From contig JACMLY010000013.1 of NCBI GenBank assembly GCA_014379345.1, forward strand, positions 1-34,940: a stretch of DNA of 34,940 nucleotides, in the 5' to 3' direction. Origin of the DNA: Chitinophagaceae bacterium (lineage in GTDB: Bacteria; Bacteroidota; Bacteroidia; Chitinophagales; Chitinophagaceae). Under the pieces are notes generated by a model that did not search any database, was not told the DNA's origin, and worked only from the letters and a program-made list of their open reading frames with translations. The translations under genes and the position numbers were made by a program. Positions 15,071 to 23,197 of the stretch are shown piece after piece. Positions within the stretch are counted from its first letter, which is position 1, and each line of letters opens with the position of its first letter.

Positions 15071-15649
15071 ATGATCTATTCATTCAAAGAATTTATTCCC
15101 GTGGTACACGAGACATCGTTTGTTCATCCACAGGCATCGGTTACTGGCAATGTGATCATTGGGCGAAATGTGTATATCGGCCCGGGTGCTGCTCTTCGGG
15201 GTGATTGGGGAGGAATTGTTTTAGAAGATGGTTGCAATGTTCAGGAGAATTGCACCATACACATGTTCCCTGGCATTACCGTTTTTCTTAAAGAAGGTGC
15301 CCATATCGGTCATGGTGCAATTATTCATGGGGCTATGATCGGAAAAAACAGCCTGGTTGGGATGAATAGCGTGATCATGGACAATGCAGAAATAGGTGAT
15401 GAGTGCATTATCGGTGCTTTGACCTTCGTGAAGGCCGGCGAAAAAATCCCCAACCGCAGTTTGGTAGCAGGCAATCCCTGCAAGATCATCAGGCCGGTAA
15501 GCGATGAAATGATACAATGGAAATCAGAAGGCACAAGGTTGTACCAATCATTACCAAAAGAAATGTTTGCGCATTGGAAAATTTGCGAGCCCCTGAGAGA
15601 AGTTGAAACAGATCGGCCGGTTCAACTCTCGAACTATAAACCATGGTAA
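15071..15649 (+). CDS. paaY: Left-handed beta-helix thioesterase PaaY
   Basis: PaaY is a gamma-carbonic-anhydrase-type hexapeptide protein. In the paa pathway it acts as a thioesterase that removes dead-end ring CoA esters. The 192 residues carry imperfect hexapeptide repeats from about 20 to 145 (SFVHPQASVTGNVIIGRNVY, IGPGAALRGDWGGIV, HIGHGAIIHGAMIGKNSLVG). The C-terminal tail CEPLREVETDRP matches PaaY rather than generic family members. Metal-ligand histidines are present (His75, His92 and His97 by my count). I chose ATG 15071 over a TTG 9 bases upstream. It is the last gene of the cluster, and a large inverted repeat follows. Confidence 0.9.
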   Translation: MIYSFKEFIPVVHETSFVHPQASVTGNVIIGRNVYIGPGAALRGDWGGIVLEDGCNVQENCTIHMFPGITVFLKEGAHIGHGAIIHGAMIGKNSLVGMNSVIMDNAEIGDECIIGALTFVKAGEKIPNRSLVAGNPCKIIRPVSDEMIQWKSEGTRLYQSLPKEMFAHWKICEPLREVETDRPVQLSNYKPW

Positions 15650-15677
15650 CCAGCTGTATCACGGCCCTGATCATACT

Positions 15678-15791
15678 CTGTGCCTTCTGTGCCATACCTC
15701 CTGTACTCCTGTGGTAAAAAAACTACCGCATCGTCCTGTATTCAGCAGTATGTAACCACAGATACAGGAGGTATGGCACAGAGGGCGCAGG
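15678..15791. repeat. Large inverted repeat, element 4
   Basis: Twenty perfectly paired bases (15686-15705 with 15763-15782) extend outward with two mismatches to 15678 and 15790. An inner TGTGGT/ACCACA pair (15710-15715, 15755-15760) continues the stem toward a 39-base loop. It lies between the convergent paaY and DUF6970 genes. The GTGCC and GTGGT tips link it to the other hairpins of the window. Confidence 0.8.
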
Positions 15792-15829
15792 GTTGCGGGC
15801 ATGTTTGAGTTTATCCAGTTGCATACTGG

Positions 15830-16180
15830 CTACTGATCATCGCGAAATATTGCCCCGAGGTATTTTGCCTCCTGGTAAAAATCAGTACATAAACTATCCC
15901 CAAATTTTAAAGGACCGCCTGAAGGCGAACAAACATACTGGCAATTCTCGTCCAATACTTTTACGAATTCATCACAACAGGGAGCATTGAAAAGATATAC
16001 TTTTCTTCCGCCATAGGTCCATACGTGTACTTCGCCCGGCGGGGTTCGTTTTGCAGAATTTTTTATTGAATCGATTTTTTGCTGGATGCAGGAAGGAATA
16101 GGTACGGGATCCTTTTTACAGTACACCATGCCAGCCGCACTCAACAAACAAACAATGGATAAGGTTTTTATGGTTTTCAT
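15830..16180 (-). CDS. DUF6970 lipoprotein or exported protein
   Basis: This 116-residue protein starts with an export signal (MKTIKTLSIVCLLSAAGMVY) and Cys21, which is a poor but possible lipobox. The rest matches DUF6970, a small cysteine-rich family of Bacteroidota. The pattern is CIQQKIDSI at 31, NAPCCDEF at 66-73, DENCQYVCSPSGG at 78-90 and CTDF at 98-101, so Cys31, 68, 69, 80, 84 and 98 are available for disulfides. Function is unknown. It is convergent with paaY, and its start lies 58 bases from the divergent obgE start. Confidence 0.8.
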   Translation of the reverse strand: MKTIKTLSIVCLLSAAGMVYCKKDPVPIPSCIQQKIDSIKNSAKRTPPGEVHVWTYGGRKVYLFNAPCCDEFVKVLDENCQYVCSPSGGPLKFGDSLCTDFYQEAKYLGAIFRDDQ

Positions 16181-16207
16181 TTTTCTTCTTTAGAGTAAAC
16201 GACGAAC

Positions 16208-16215
16208 TATATTTG
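16208..16215 (+). promoter_or_regulatory. -7 box of the obgE promoter
   Basis: TATATTTG matches TAnnTTTG exactly. Transcription would start near 16219, so the TTG at 16220 would be almost at the 5' end and the ATG at 16238 has a 19-base leader. This supports the ATG start. Confidence 0.5.
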
Positions 16216-16237
16216 CAAATTGCGGCAATTAACAATA

Positions 16238-17248
16238 ATGGAAAAATCAAATTTCATCGACTATATCCGGATATTTTGCAAAAGCGGGCATGGCGGAGCA
16301 GGCAGTAAACATTTTATGCGTACCAAATTTAACGCACAGGCAGGCCCTGATGGTGGTGATGGCGGTCGTGGTGGCCATATTGTTTTACGCGGAAATAAAA
16401 ATCTTTGGACCCTGCTACATCTTCGCTATTACAAGAATGTGTTGGCTGATGACGGAGAAGGAGGAAGTGGAAACAATTCTTCGGGCAGAAGCGGGAAGGA
16501 CATTATCATAGACGTTCCCCTGGGCACAATTGCCAGGGATGAAGAGTCTGGTGCCAAGGAAGTAGAGATTTTAGAGGATGGGCAGGAGGTAGTGTGGATA
16601 AAGGGAGGAAGGGGCGGACTAGGAAACGCGAAGTTTGCCACGCCTACCAACCAGGCACCGGAGCATTCACAACCGGGTGAAGCTGGCGACGAAGCCTGGA
16701 AAATTTTGGAATTGAAAGTGCTGGCTGATGTTGGATTGGTTGGCTTTCCAAATGCAGGCAAATCTACCCTGCTATCCGTGATCACTGCCGCAAAACCCAA
16801 AATCGCAGACTATGCTTTTACTACGCTTACACCTCAATTGGGCATGGTAGAATACCGTGATGGAAAAAGTTTTTGTATTGCAGACCTGCCAGGTATCATT
16901 GAAGGGGCGGCAGAGGGAAAAGGATTGGGGCATCGGTTCCTCAGGCATATTGAACGCAATCCCATTCTTTTATTTTTGATCCCTGCAGACAGCAGCGACC
17001 ATAGAAAAGAATTTGATATCCTCTTAAAAGAATTGGAAGAGTACAATCCTGAACTGCTGCACAAACAATTTATCATCGCTATCAGTAAAACCGATATGCT
17101 GGATGAGGAATTAAAAACCGCAATCACGAAAGAACTTCCGGCGAATATTCCTAATATTTTTATTTCATCGATTACCCAACAAGGCTTAACCGAACTCAAG
17201 GACTTACTTTGGAAAACGCTCAATCAAACAGCGGAGGTAAATGGTTAG
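16238..17248 (+). CDS. obgE: GTPase Obg
   Basis: Obg is an essential GTPase of late large-subunit ribosome assembly and stress control. The 336-residue protein has the glycine-rich Obg domain (1-158: [29 protein letters not shown]) and the G domain. G1 is GFPNAGKST at 169-177, G2 lies around TTLTPQLG at 195-202 and G3 is DLPGIIEGA at 216-224. G4, normally NKxD, reads SKTD at 283-286. There is no long C-terminal extension, as in other short Obg proteins. The start is ATG 16238. No ribosomal gene is adjacent (rplU and rpmA are often next to obg), so the context is unusual for Obg. Confidence 0.96.
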   Translation: MEKSNFIDYIRIFCKSGHGGAGSKHFMRTKFNAQAGPDGGDGGRGGHIVLRGNKNLWTLLHLRYYKNVLADDGEGGSGNNSSGRSGKDIIIDVPLGTIARDEESGAKEVEILEDGQEVVWIKGGRGGLGNAKFATPTNQAPEHSQPGEAGDEAWKILELKVLADVGLVGFPNAGKSTLLSVITAAKPKIADYAFTTLTPQLGMVEYRDGKSFCIADLPGIIEGAAEGKGLGHRFLRHIERNPILLFLIPADSSDHRKEFDILLKELEEYNPELLHKQFIIAISKTDMLDEELKTAITKELPANIPNIFISSITQQGLTELKDLLWKTLNQTAEVNG

Positions 17249-17252
17249 TACC

Positions 17253-17329
17253 AATTTTTTAGCCACGAATTGCACGAATTATCACGAATTATGATTCGTG
17301 ATAATTCGTGCAATTCGTGGCAAAAAATT
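17253..17329. repeat. Long perfect hairpin, element 5
   Basis: Arms of 28 bp (17262-17289 and 17294-17321) pair perfectly around TATG. They are built from a repeated unit of the type CACGAATT. Outside the arms AATTTTTT (17253-17260) can pair with AAAAAATT (17322-17329). Because the T run precedes the stem and an A run follows it on both strands, it is not a classical intrinsic terminator. It separates the convergent obgE and ybjQ genes. Confidence 0.85.
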
Positions 17330-17346
17330 ATTCGCGTTAATTAGCG

Positions 17347-17667
17347 TTAAGAAATTTTTACAGCCGTGCCGCTCGCACTTACCATTAACATACTTCCATT
17401 TGAACCTACCGTTTCATAGTCGAGGTCTATTCCTACTACCGCGTTTGCACCCATCGCCTGTGCTTTTTGTATCAGTTCACTCATAGCATATCCTTTCGCT
17501 TCGTCCAGTACTTTTTCATAAGTACCACTACGACCGCCAAAAATATCGCGTAGGCCGCCGAGTATGTCTTTAAAAAAATTTGCCCCAATGATTGTTTGTG
17601 AAGTAACCACTCCAAGATATTGTGTGATCTGTTTTCCCTCGATACTATGCGTTGTTGTAGCGATCAT
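17347..17667 (-). CDS. YbjQ/UPF0145 family protein
   Basis: This 106-residue protein matches the YbjQ family: [20 protein letters not shown] at the start, [20 protein letters not shown] in the middle and [17 protein letters not shown] near the end. Family members form beta-sheet pentamers. They are annotated as heavy-metal binding, although the function is not established. I chose ATG 17667 because a -7 promoter box at 17693-17686 places the transcription start near 17682, downstream of the longer ATG at 17688. The gene follows the GH18 gene on the same strand and its promoter lies partly in the GH18 3' end. Confidence 0.85.
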   Translation of the reverse strand: MIATTTHSIEGKQITQYLGVVTSQTIIGANFFKDILGGLRDIFGGRSGTYEKVLDEAKGYAMSELIQKAQAMGANAVVGIDLDYETVGSNGSMLMVSASGTAVKIS

Positions 17668-17685
17668 ATTATAAGTATAAGCTTG

Positions 17686-17693
17686 CAAAGCTA
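17686..17693 (-). promoter_or_regulatory. -7 box of the ybjQ promoter
   Basis: TAGCTTTG on the minus strand matches TAnnTTTG. Its expected start of transcription, near 17682, excludes the ATG at 17688 and favours ATG 17667. Confidence 0.5.
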
Positions 17694-17718
17694 ATTGAGG
17701 AATCGGAACTACGAAAAA

Positions 17719-18771
17719 TTAATACGGCTTGCCGATTGTATCACATACAGCTTTCAGTAAGGAAGTAGCATCATGGCTGTCGTGCCATTTCTCCCACATC
17801 ATAATACCGTTCCCTGATTGTTTTGCAAACATCGCCTTCTTTTTTACTGTGGCCTGCCCATTGTAGTAAACGGTATAAGGGGTGGGATTGCCTGTGGACA
17901 CTACCGTAGCGGAATCAGATTGGGAAGATCCTCCCTGGCTTACAATCTGCGCATAACTTAAAATAGTATTCGTTTGAGAAATTCCAGATGGACGACCATA
18001 TGCAGGTATCCCCAAAACAAATTTATTTTTTGGCATTCCACGTGTGGTGATCCAATAGTTTACGCTTGTTTGTGCAAGCGTAAGATCAGAATGGTGTTTA
18101 TAAGGAACCGTTGTACTAAAATCGTCGTAAGCCATTACATTGAACCAGTCTACGTAATCGAATACTTCGCTTTTTATCGCATCACGAATTGCTCCGGGAT
18201 ATTTACCGGGAGTGATGGCGGCAGTCAGATAATATTTCGCATCGCGGTGACAGGAATCGCTGAGCTCTTTCATCAATGCAGCGAAACTAATATCGGTACC
18301 ATCCGTTGTTCTGGGGAACTCCCAATCCATATCCACACCGTTCAATTGGTGCTGTCGCAGATTGTTCATGATCTGTTTAATAAAATTATTTCTGCCCGTT
18401 GCCGTTAAAGCCATATTTTTAAAATCAGTTTCATTTCCGGAAATACTCATAAATATTTTTGCATTATTCAATTTTGATTTTGAAACCACAATAGCAAAAA
18501 CAGCAGGGCTGTTCAACACCAGATTACCGGAAGTACCAATCGTAAAAAAAGCATAGTTGACCACATTTGTCATTTTAAACTTTAAATCGGGAACAGTCGC
18601 CGGATCTCGGTAATAGGGAAAATACCCCACCACTTTAAACCCGAAATCCGCAGGAGGAGTTATGTTAATGACTGGTGGTGGCATAGGCGGATTGATCGTA
18701 TTGTTTTTTGAGCATCCGGAAAAAAAAACCAGTACCAGAATAGTCCCAACGATTACGCCCTGATCTTTCAT
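17719..18771 (-). CDS. GH18 family lipoprotein, chitinase-like
   Basis: This 350-residue protein has a lipoprotein signal, MKDQGVIVGTILVLVFFSGC, with Cys20 in FSGC, followed by a Pro-rich linker (INPPMPPPVINITPP). The glycoside hydrolase 18 barrel starts at VVGYFPYYRD. It shows the SISG strand (MSISGNE) and the catalytic motif GVDMDWE, with Asp147, Asp149 and proton donor Glu151 intact. YDWFNVMAYDD-like (VDWFNVMAYDD) is the conserved substrate strand. It probably cuts chitin or another N-acetylglucosamine glycan at the cell surface. An ATG 18 codons upstream would begin in a repeat (element 6), so the ATG at 18771 is better. Confidence 0.9.
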   Translation of the reverse strand: MKDQGVIVGTILVLVFFSGCSKNNTINPPMPPPVINITPPADFGFKVVGYFPYYRDPATVPDLKFKMTNVVNYAFFTIGTSGNLVLNSPAVFAIVVSKSKLNNAKIFMSISGNETDFKNMALTATGRNNFIKQIMNNLRQHQLNGVDMDWEFPRTTDGTDISFAALMKELSDSCHRDAKYYLTAAITPGKYPGAIRDAIKSEVFDYVDWFNVMAYDDFSTTVPYKHHSDLTLAQTSVNYWITTRGMPKNKFVLGIPAYGRPSGISQTNTILSYAQIVSQGGSSQSDSATVVSTGNPTPYTVYYNGQATVKKKAMFAKQSGNGIMMWEKWHDSHDATSLLKAVCDTIGKPY

Positions 18772-18816
18772 CAGACTAAAATAAATAATAAACCGCTTAT
18801 AACTGTCCGCCCTTTC

Positions 18817-18916
18817 TTTTGCCACGGATTCTTCGTTAAGCCCGGAGCACGAATTACCTCCAATTTTAATCCGTGCTAATCCTTGTTCTGAACCTGTCGA
18901 AGAATCTGCGGCAAAG
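18817..18916. repeat. Degenerate hairpin, element 6
   Basis: TTTGCCACGGATTCTTCG (18818-18835) pairs with CGAAGAATCTGCGGCAAA (18898-18915) with few mismatches. An inner GCACGAATTA/TAATCCGTGC pair adds a second stem. The right half includes TTCTGAACCTGTCGAAGAA, a motif also seen as a free repeat in many bacterial genomes. It is related to element 5 by its GCCACG and GCACGAATT units, and it sits upstream of the GH18 gene and of the S46 peptidase. Confidence 0.65.
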
Positions 18917-18999
18917 TTGTCTTATATAATTTAACGCCTTTCTTGTATTCAATCAACGTTTTTTCAGTCTTGAAAACAAGATAATTGAAATTTTCCAAC

Positions 19000-19007
19000 T
19001 AGGTTTG
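19000..19007 (+). promoter_or_regulatory. -7 box of the S46 peptidase promoter
   Basis: TAGGTTTG matches TAnnTTTG and lies 20 bases before the ATG at 19028. No TTTG -33 element stands at the right spacing. Confidence 0.45.
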
Positions 19008-19027
19008 TCAGTGCTAAAACACTACAC

Positions 19028-21190
19028 ATGAAGAAGATTCTTTTTTCCCTTGTATTATCCCTGTGCCTTCTGCGTTCTTATGCAGATGAAGGGATGTGGC
19101 TCCCCCTCTTACTGGGAGAACAGGCTTATAACGATATGGTGAAGAAGGGTCTTAAACTCACCAAAGATCAATTGTATCATATGAATAAAGCATCCATTAA
19201 GGATGCTATTATTATTTTCGGAGGATTTTGTACCGGAGAGATCGTCAGTAATGAAGGACTTATTTTTACCAATCACCATTGCGGCTATGATATTATTGCT
19301 TCATCAAGTTCTGTTGAGCGCAATTATCTTAAAGATGGTTTTTGGGCTAAAAATAAAAAAGAAGAGATTCCTGCGCAGGGATTGTATGCTGAATTTCTTA
19401 CTAAAATTGAAGACGTTACCAAACTAATTGAAGATTCAGTAAAAGGATTATCGGGAACAGAAAGATCGACCGTTTTGAATTCGGCCATTGCATCCATCAA
19501 TAAAAAATATTCCGATGCTTCCAATAATGTTATCGCCAGGGTAAGCTCCCTTTTTAAAGGGAATCAGTTCCTGGTTTTTGTGTACCAACGTTATAGTGAC
19601 ATCCGTTTAGTGGGTGCTCCACCTGAAACTATTGGGAAGTTTGGAGGGGATACGGATAACTGGGAATGGCCCCGTCAAACAGGAGATTTTTCGGTATTCA
19701 GGGTATATATGAGCAAGGATGCAAAGCCAGTAAGTTATGCCACTGATAATATTCCCTTAAAACCAAAATATTTTTTACCGGTTTCATTGAAAGGTATTCG
19801 CGATGGCGATTATGCAATGATCTACGGATACCCGGGAAGTACAAACCGCTATGAAACCTCGTATGGTGTAAAGCAGAAAATCGATATCTATAACCCATCG
19901 CTTGTAAAGCTGCGGGATATGCGCTTGAAATACATGCTTGAACAAATGAAAAATGATCCCGCAATAAAACTGCAATTGGGGGCAGATTACGCATCCATAG
20001 CGAATTACTGGAAATTTTTTGACGGTGAAGCCAAACAACTGATCAAGTACAATGTATATGACCAGAAAAAATCGAATGAAGGGGCATTTTTGAAATGGGC
20101 ACAGGGAAAACCGGAATTCGAAAACCTGTTCTCTGAATGGGGCAAGGCGTATGATGCCTGGCGCCCGTTTTCAAAGCAGCAGGTATATATTAACGAAGGG
20201 ATCATGGGTTCGCCGTTGATCTCTTTTGCGGCATCACTGCAGCAGGTGGAAAATGCGATTGTAAAAAAAGGAAGCTCTGCAGATATCAGGAAGGCAATTG
20301 AATCCGCCGCCGAATACAGAACAGAATTTTTAAAGACGGAAAATAAGGCCTCGGATCAGAATATATTAGGCACAGTATTATGGATGTTTTATAATGACGT
20401 CGATAAAAGCCAGCACCCGATCGGCTTTTTTGAAAGTATTAAAGGAAGCTTCGGCGATCTGAAAGATGAAGGAACTTTCAAGAAATATGCAACACATGTA
20501 TTTCTTACAACCATGATTTTGAATGACGCCAAATGGAATGCGTTCGTGACAAACCCCGATGGCAACGTGCTACAAGGTGACGCGGCATTTGCAACGGCAA
20601 GCGCCTTCTTAAAAAACTGGCAGGGAAAATATCTTCCTTTCTTTCAGCAATTCACAGTTAAGAATAATGACCTGGGACGATTGTATTTAAAAGGCATCAT
20701 CCAAATGGATCCTGTTAAAGCAAAGAAAATGTATCCGGATGCAACTTTTACGATGCGTATAAGTTACGGAAATGTAAAAAGTTACCAGCCGCGTGATGCT
20801 GTAAAGTATGATTATGTGACCACGATGAAAGGAGTACTGGAAAAATACAAAGCAGGCGATTATGAATTTGATCTTCCCCCTAAGCTCATTGAACTTGCTC
20901 GAAAAAAAGATTTTGGCCAATACATGGATAAACAACGCAATGATTTGGTAGTTGGATTTATTACGACCAATGACATTACTGGTGGTAACTCCGGATCACC
21001 GGTAATAGATGCGAATGGCAATCTGATCGGCCTTGCTTTTGATGGAAATTATGAAGCGCTCAGCCATAAAATAGCATTTGATAAGGATCTTAACCGTACG
21101 ATCTGTGTAGATGTGCGATATGTGTTATGGTGCATTGATAAACTCGGCGGAGCAACAAATATTATTCAGGAATTGAAGTTGGTGAAATAA
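19028..21190 (+). CDS. S46 family dipeptidyl-peptidase, DPP7-like
   Basis: S46 peptidases remove dipeptides from the N-terminus of oligopeptides in the periplasm of Bacteroidota. The 720-residue protein has a signal peptide (MKKILFSLVLSLCLLRSYA). The serine-protease triad is His84 in TNHHCGYD, Asp220 in RQTGDFSVF and Ser655 in TGGNSGSPVID. Residue 673, eighteen after the serine, is Gly in AFDGN. In Porphyromonas gingivalis DPP11 this position is Arg and selects acidic P1 residues, whereas DPP7 has Gly and prefers hydrophobic P1. So a DPP7-type specificity is expected. The length is normal and it is a single gene, convergent with the OmpA pair. Confidence 0.95.
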   Translation: MKKILFSLVLSLCLLRSYADEGMWLPLLLGEQAYNDMVKKGLKLTKDQLYHMNKASIKDAIIIFGGFCTGEIVSNEGLIFTNHHCGYDIIASSSSVERNYLKDGFWAKNKKEEIPAQGLYAEFLTKIEDVTKLIEDSVKGLSGTERSTVLNSAIASINKKYSDASNNVIARVSSLFKGNQFLVFVYQRYSDIRLVGAPPETIGKFGGDTDNWEWPRQTGDFSVFRVYMSKDAKPVSYATDNIPLKPKYFLPVSLKGIRDGDYAMIYGYPGSTNRYETSYGVKQKIDIYNPSLVKLRDMRLKYMLEQMKNDPAIKLQLGADYASIANYWKFFDGEAKQLIKYNVYDQKKSNEGAFLKWAQGKPEFENLFSEWGKAYDAWRPFSKQQVYINEGIMGSPLISFAASLQQVENAIVKKGSSADIRKAIESAAEYRTEFLKTENKASDQNILGTVLWMFYNDVDKSQHPIGFFESIKGSFGDLKDEGTFKKYATHVFLTTMILNDAKWNAFVTNPDGNVLQGDAAFATASAFLKNWQGKYLPFFQQFTVKNNDLGRLYLKGIIQMDPVKAKKMYPDATFTMRISYGNVKSYQPRDAVKYDYVTTMKGVLEKYKAGDYEFDLPPKLIELARKKDFGQYMDKQRNDLVVGFITTNDITGGNSGSPVIDANGNLIGLAFDGNYEALSHKIAFDKDLNRTICVDVRYVLWCIDKLGGATNIIQELKLVK

Positions 21191-21197
21191 TGCAAAA

Positions 21198-21218
21198 GGC
21201 GGTCGACCGTCGACCGCC
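21198..21218. terminator. GC-rich hairpin between convergent genes
   Basis: GGCGGTCGAC and GTCGACCGCC flank one central base, a 21-base near-perfect palindrome 7 bases after the S46 stop codon and 7 before the ompA stop. AAAA lies on the left, giving a short T run for the minus strand. It probably ends both transcripts. Confidence 0.6.
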
Positions 21219-21225
21219 CTTAATG

Positions 21226-22026
21226 CTAACCTCCCTGTTCAATGATCTTGTACAATTCATCCAGTTTGGGTGAAAGAATAATTTCTGTTCGCCTGTTTTT
21301 GGCCCTTCCATCCTGGCTCATATTCGAATCTACCGGGTCGTACTGGCTATGTCCGGAAGCAATGATACGTAACGGTTCGACGCCATAATCTTTAGTCAGT
21401 ATTCGCACAATAGAAGTAGCTCTGGCAACACTCAATGCCCAGTTGTCTTCATATCGCGCACGGATTGGAATGGAATCGGTATGCCCCTCAATATTTACAT
21501 TGATATCCGGGTTGATGGTTAGAACACCGGCTAATTTACCCAGTGCCTGTTTTCCTTTAGGATTGACAACTGCGCTTCCCGAAGGGAATAATAAGTTTTC
21601 CTGCAGACTCACATATACTTTCCCGTTTTTAACAGATACACTCAATTCATTCGAATTAAAACCCTTTAACGCGTCGGTCATTTTCTGCCTTAACTCACTC
21701 GTGGTTTTTCGTTGCTGATCAATCAGTGCCTGCAAGGTTTCTAAACGACGTTGCGATTGGGCGAGCTGGCCGGCAGCCTGGCGATTGGAACTATCCATTT
21801 GCCGTTGCACGGTACCTATTTGTTGTTGGAGAGAAGTATTTGTTTTTTGAAGATTGCTGATATTATCAGCCTGTGTGGCAAGTTCTGAAGCGAGCCGCAC
21901 ACTGTCTGCACGTAATTGATCGGCATTATCCCTGGCACTCAGGTATTTTCTTTTAGCAACACATGAGGTGAATAGTGTACCAACTACTAATACAAGAAAA
22001 ACAATTGTTGAAAGTTTATTTTTCAT
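21226..22026 (-). CDS. OmpA/MotB-type lipoprotein, paralogue 1
   Basis: This 266-residue protein has a lipoprotein signal (MKNKLSTIVFLVLVVGTLFT then SC, Cys22), a coiled coil at about 30-120 and a C-terminal OmpA domain. GHTDSIPIRARYEDNWALSV at 181-200 holds the peptidoglycan-binding Asp184 and is followed by ARATSIV with the second binding residue, Arg202. NRRTEIILSPKLDE closes the domain. It would tie the outer membrane to the wall. I chose ATG 22026 because it starts the signal peptide; an ATG 21 codons upstream adds an unlikely tail. It lies just downstream of paralogue 2 on the same strand, with a terminator between. Confidence 0.9.
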   Translation of the reverse strand: MKNKLSTIVFLVLVVGTLFTSCVAKRKYLSARDNADQLRADSVRLASELATQADNISNLQKTNTSLQQQIGTVQRQMDSSNRQAAGQLAQSQRRLETLQALIDQQRKTTSELRQKMTDALKGFNSNELSVSVKNGKVYVSLQENLLFPSGSAVVNPKGKQALGKLAGVLTINPDINVNIEGHTDSIPIRARYEDNWALSVARATSIVRILTKDYGVEPLRIIASGHSQYDPVDSNMSQDGRAKNRRTEIILSPKLDELYKIIEQGG

Positions 22027-22061
22027 TATACAAATTTTTGCTTTGGTTCCTGTAATTATGA

Positions 22062-22097
22062 AGAAAACGTTGAGAATAATGATCCTCAACGTTTTCT
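22062..22097 (-). terminator. Terminator between the two ompA-type genes
   Basis: On the minus strand AGAAAACGTTGAG (22097-22085) pairs perfectly with CTCAACGTTTTCT (22074-22062) around 10 bases, and the 3' arm itself ends in a T-rich stretch. It follows paralogue 2, so the two genes are probably transcribed separately. Confidence 0.7.
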
Positions 22098-22120
22098 AAA
22101 TTTATATGCTATTCGTTTTG

Positions 22121-23197
22121 TTATTTCATACTTGTACTTCCCTGTCCTTCCTGCATCATTTGATAATATGAATCCATTTTAGGGGAAATAACTATCTGGT
22201 AACCACGATTGGTAGAAGCCCATTCGTTGGTTGTCATTCCTTTTCCATTTTGTCCGGTCAACACGATTCGTGCGTGTGGCAGACCGTTATTGGTCAACTC
22301 ACGTACAATGGAGGTAGACCTCGCAACATTCATATTCCAGCTTGGGGCAGCACTGGCTTTCGCCTTTGTACTCTTTTTTGGCGTTGATTTAAAACTCATG
22401 GATCTGTCGCCCTGGTTACTTTTTTTAGTTGCCACGGTTGCGTTTGTTTTTTTAGAGGTGCTTATTGTAGCCGTTGCTGTTGTTTTTTTAGCCGGATCCT
22501 GTTTTGTTTTCGTACCGCTTCCTGCGTAGGCGCTGTCACCAATATTAGCGGTGGCTGGTGCCGCTGATGTTTTATCAGTTACACTGTCCTTTGCAGAATT
22601 TTTATCGGTAGTTGCATCTGCATTGGTTTTAACGGTTGCATCATCATTCATATTTGCTGCGGTTCCGTCGCTATAATATGCAGCTGTAGCAATAATATCA
22701 ACGTCAACACTATTACTCGCGGCGAGCACCTCCGCCAGTTTATCCAATGCTTGTTTTCCTTTAGAGCTTATTGTTGAATTGCCGGCATTGAAAAGCATAT
22801 TTTCAGGGAGGTTTACATAAATCTTCCCATTCTTTGATTCTACATTGCTTGCCTCAACATACTGATCAATGGCAGTATGTATTTGCTGATGTAACTGTTC
22901 TGTCGAGGAATTCTGCGTTGTGTAAGTCGATTGAATATTATCCCACCGTTTTTGATAGTTCATTGAACTTGTTCTCAAACTATCCACCTGGCTTTTATAA
23001 GCGGTGTTTTTTTGTTCCATAGAGGTGATATTCGTTTGCATGGTGTTCGAACGGTCGGCCCATTGGCTGCTATCAGTACGGTAACGTTCTGACGCACTTG
23101 TTTGCGCTTCCATATATTTTCTTTTTGAAACGCATGAGCCCATTAGTAGTCCCATTGCCACCAGGCTACAACTGGCAATTGACAGATTCTTTTTCAT
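22121..23197 (-). CDS. OmpA-like lipoprotein with split domain, paralogue 2
   Basis: This 358-residue protein is a clear paralogue of its neighbour: the lipoprotein signal MKKNLSIASCSLVAMGLLMG then SC (Cys22), VSKRKYMEA, a coiled coil, and NGKIYVNLPENMLFNAGN. The OmpA domain is then interrupted. Where paralogue 1 has GHTD, this one reads IATAAYYSDG, and about 110 residues rich in Ala, Thr, Lys and Asp (178-286) follow before WNMNVARSTSIVREL resumes the fold. The peptidoglycan Asp is therefore lost, while the Arg of VARSTS remains. It may no longer bind the wall, or may bind something else. I chose ATG 23197, the first to give a proper signal peptide. Confidence 0.85.
   Translation of the reverse strand: MKKNLSIASCSLVAMGLLMGSCVSKRKYMEAQTSASERYRTDSSQWADRSNTMQTNITSMEQKNTAYKSQVDSLRTSSMNYQKRWDNIQSTYTTQNSSTEQLHQQIHTAIDQYVEASNVESKNGKIYVNLPENMLFNAGNSTISSKGKQALDKLAEVLAASNSVDVDIIATAAYYSDGTAANMNDDATVKTNADATTDKNSAKDSVTDKTSAAPATANIGDSAYAGSGTKTKQDPAKKTTATATISTSKKTNATVATKKSNQGDRSMSFKSTPKKSTKAKASAAPSWNMNVARSTSIVRELTNNGLPHARIVLTGQNGKGMTTNEWASTNRGYQIVISPKMDSYYQMMQEGQGSTSMK

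Noticed and set aside
17974..18408. Open frame of 144 residues on the plus strand
   Set aside because: It lies wholly inside the GH18 gene on the other strand and encodes no recognisable protein.
18772..18825. Longer start of the GH18 lipoprotein
   Set aside because: The added 18 residues precede a complete lipoprotein signal peptide and begin in repeat DNA.
22209..22529. Open frame of 106 residues on the plus strand
   Set aside because: It is the complement of the low-complexity insert of OmpA paralogue 2; its Val/Leu/Phe-rich sequence follows from that and shows no start context.
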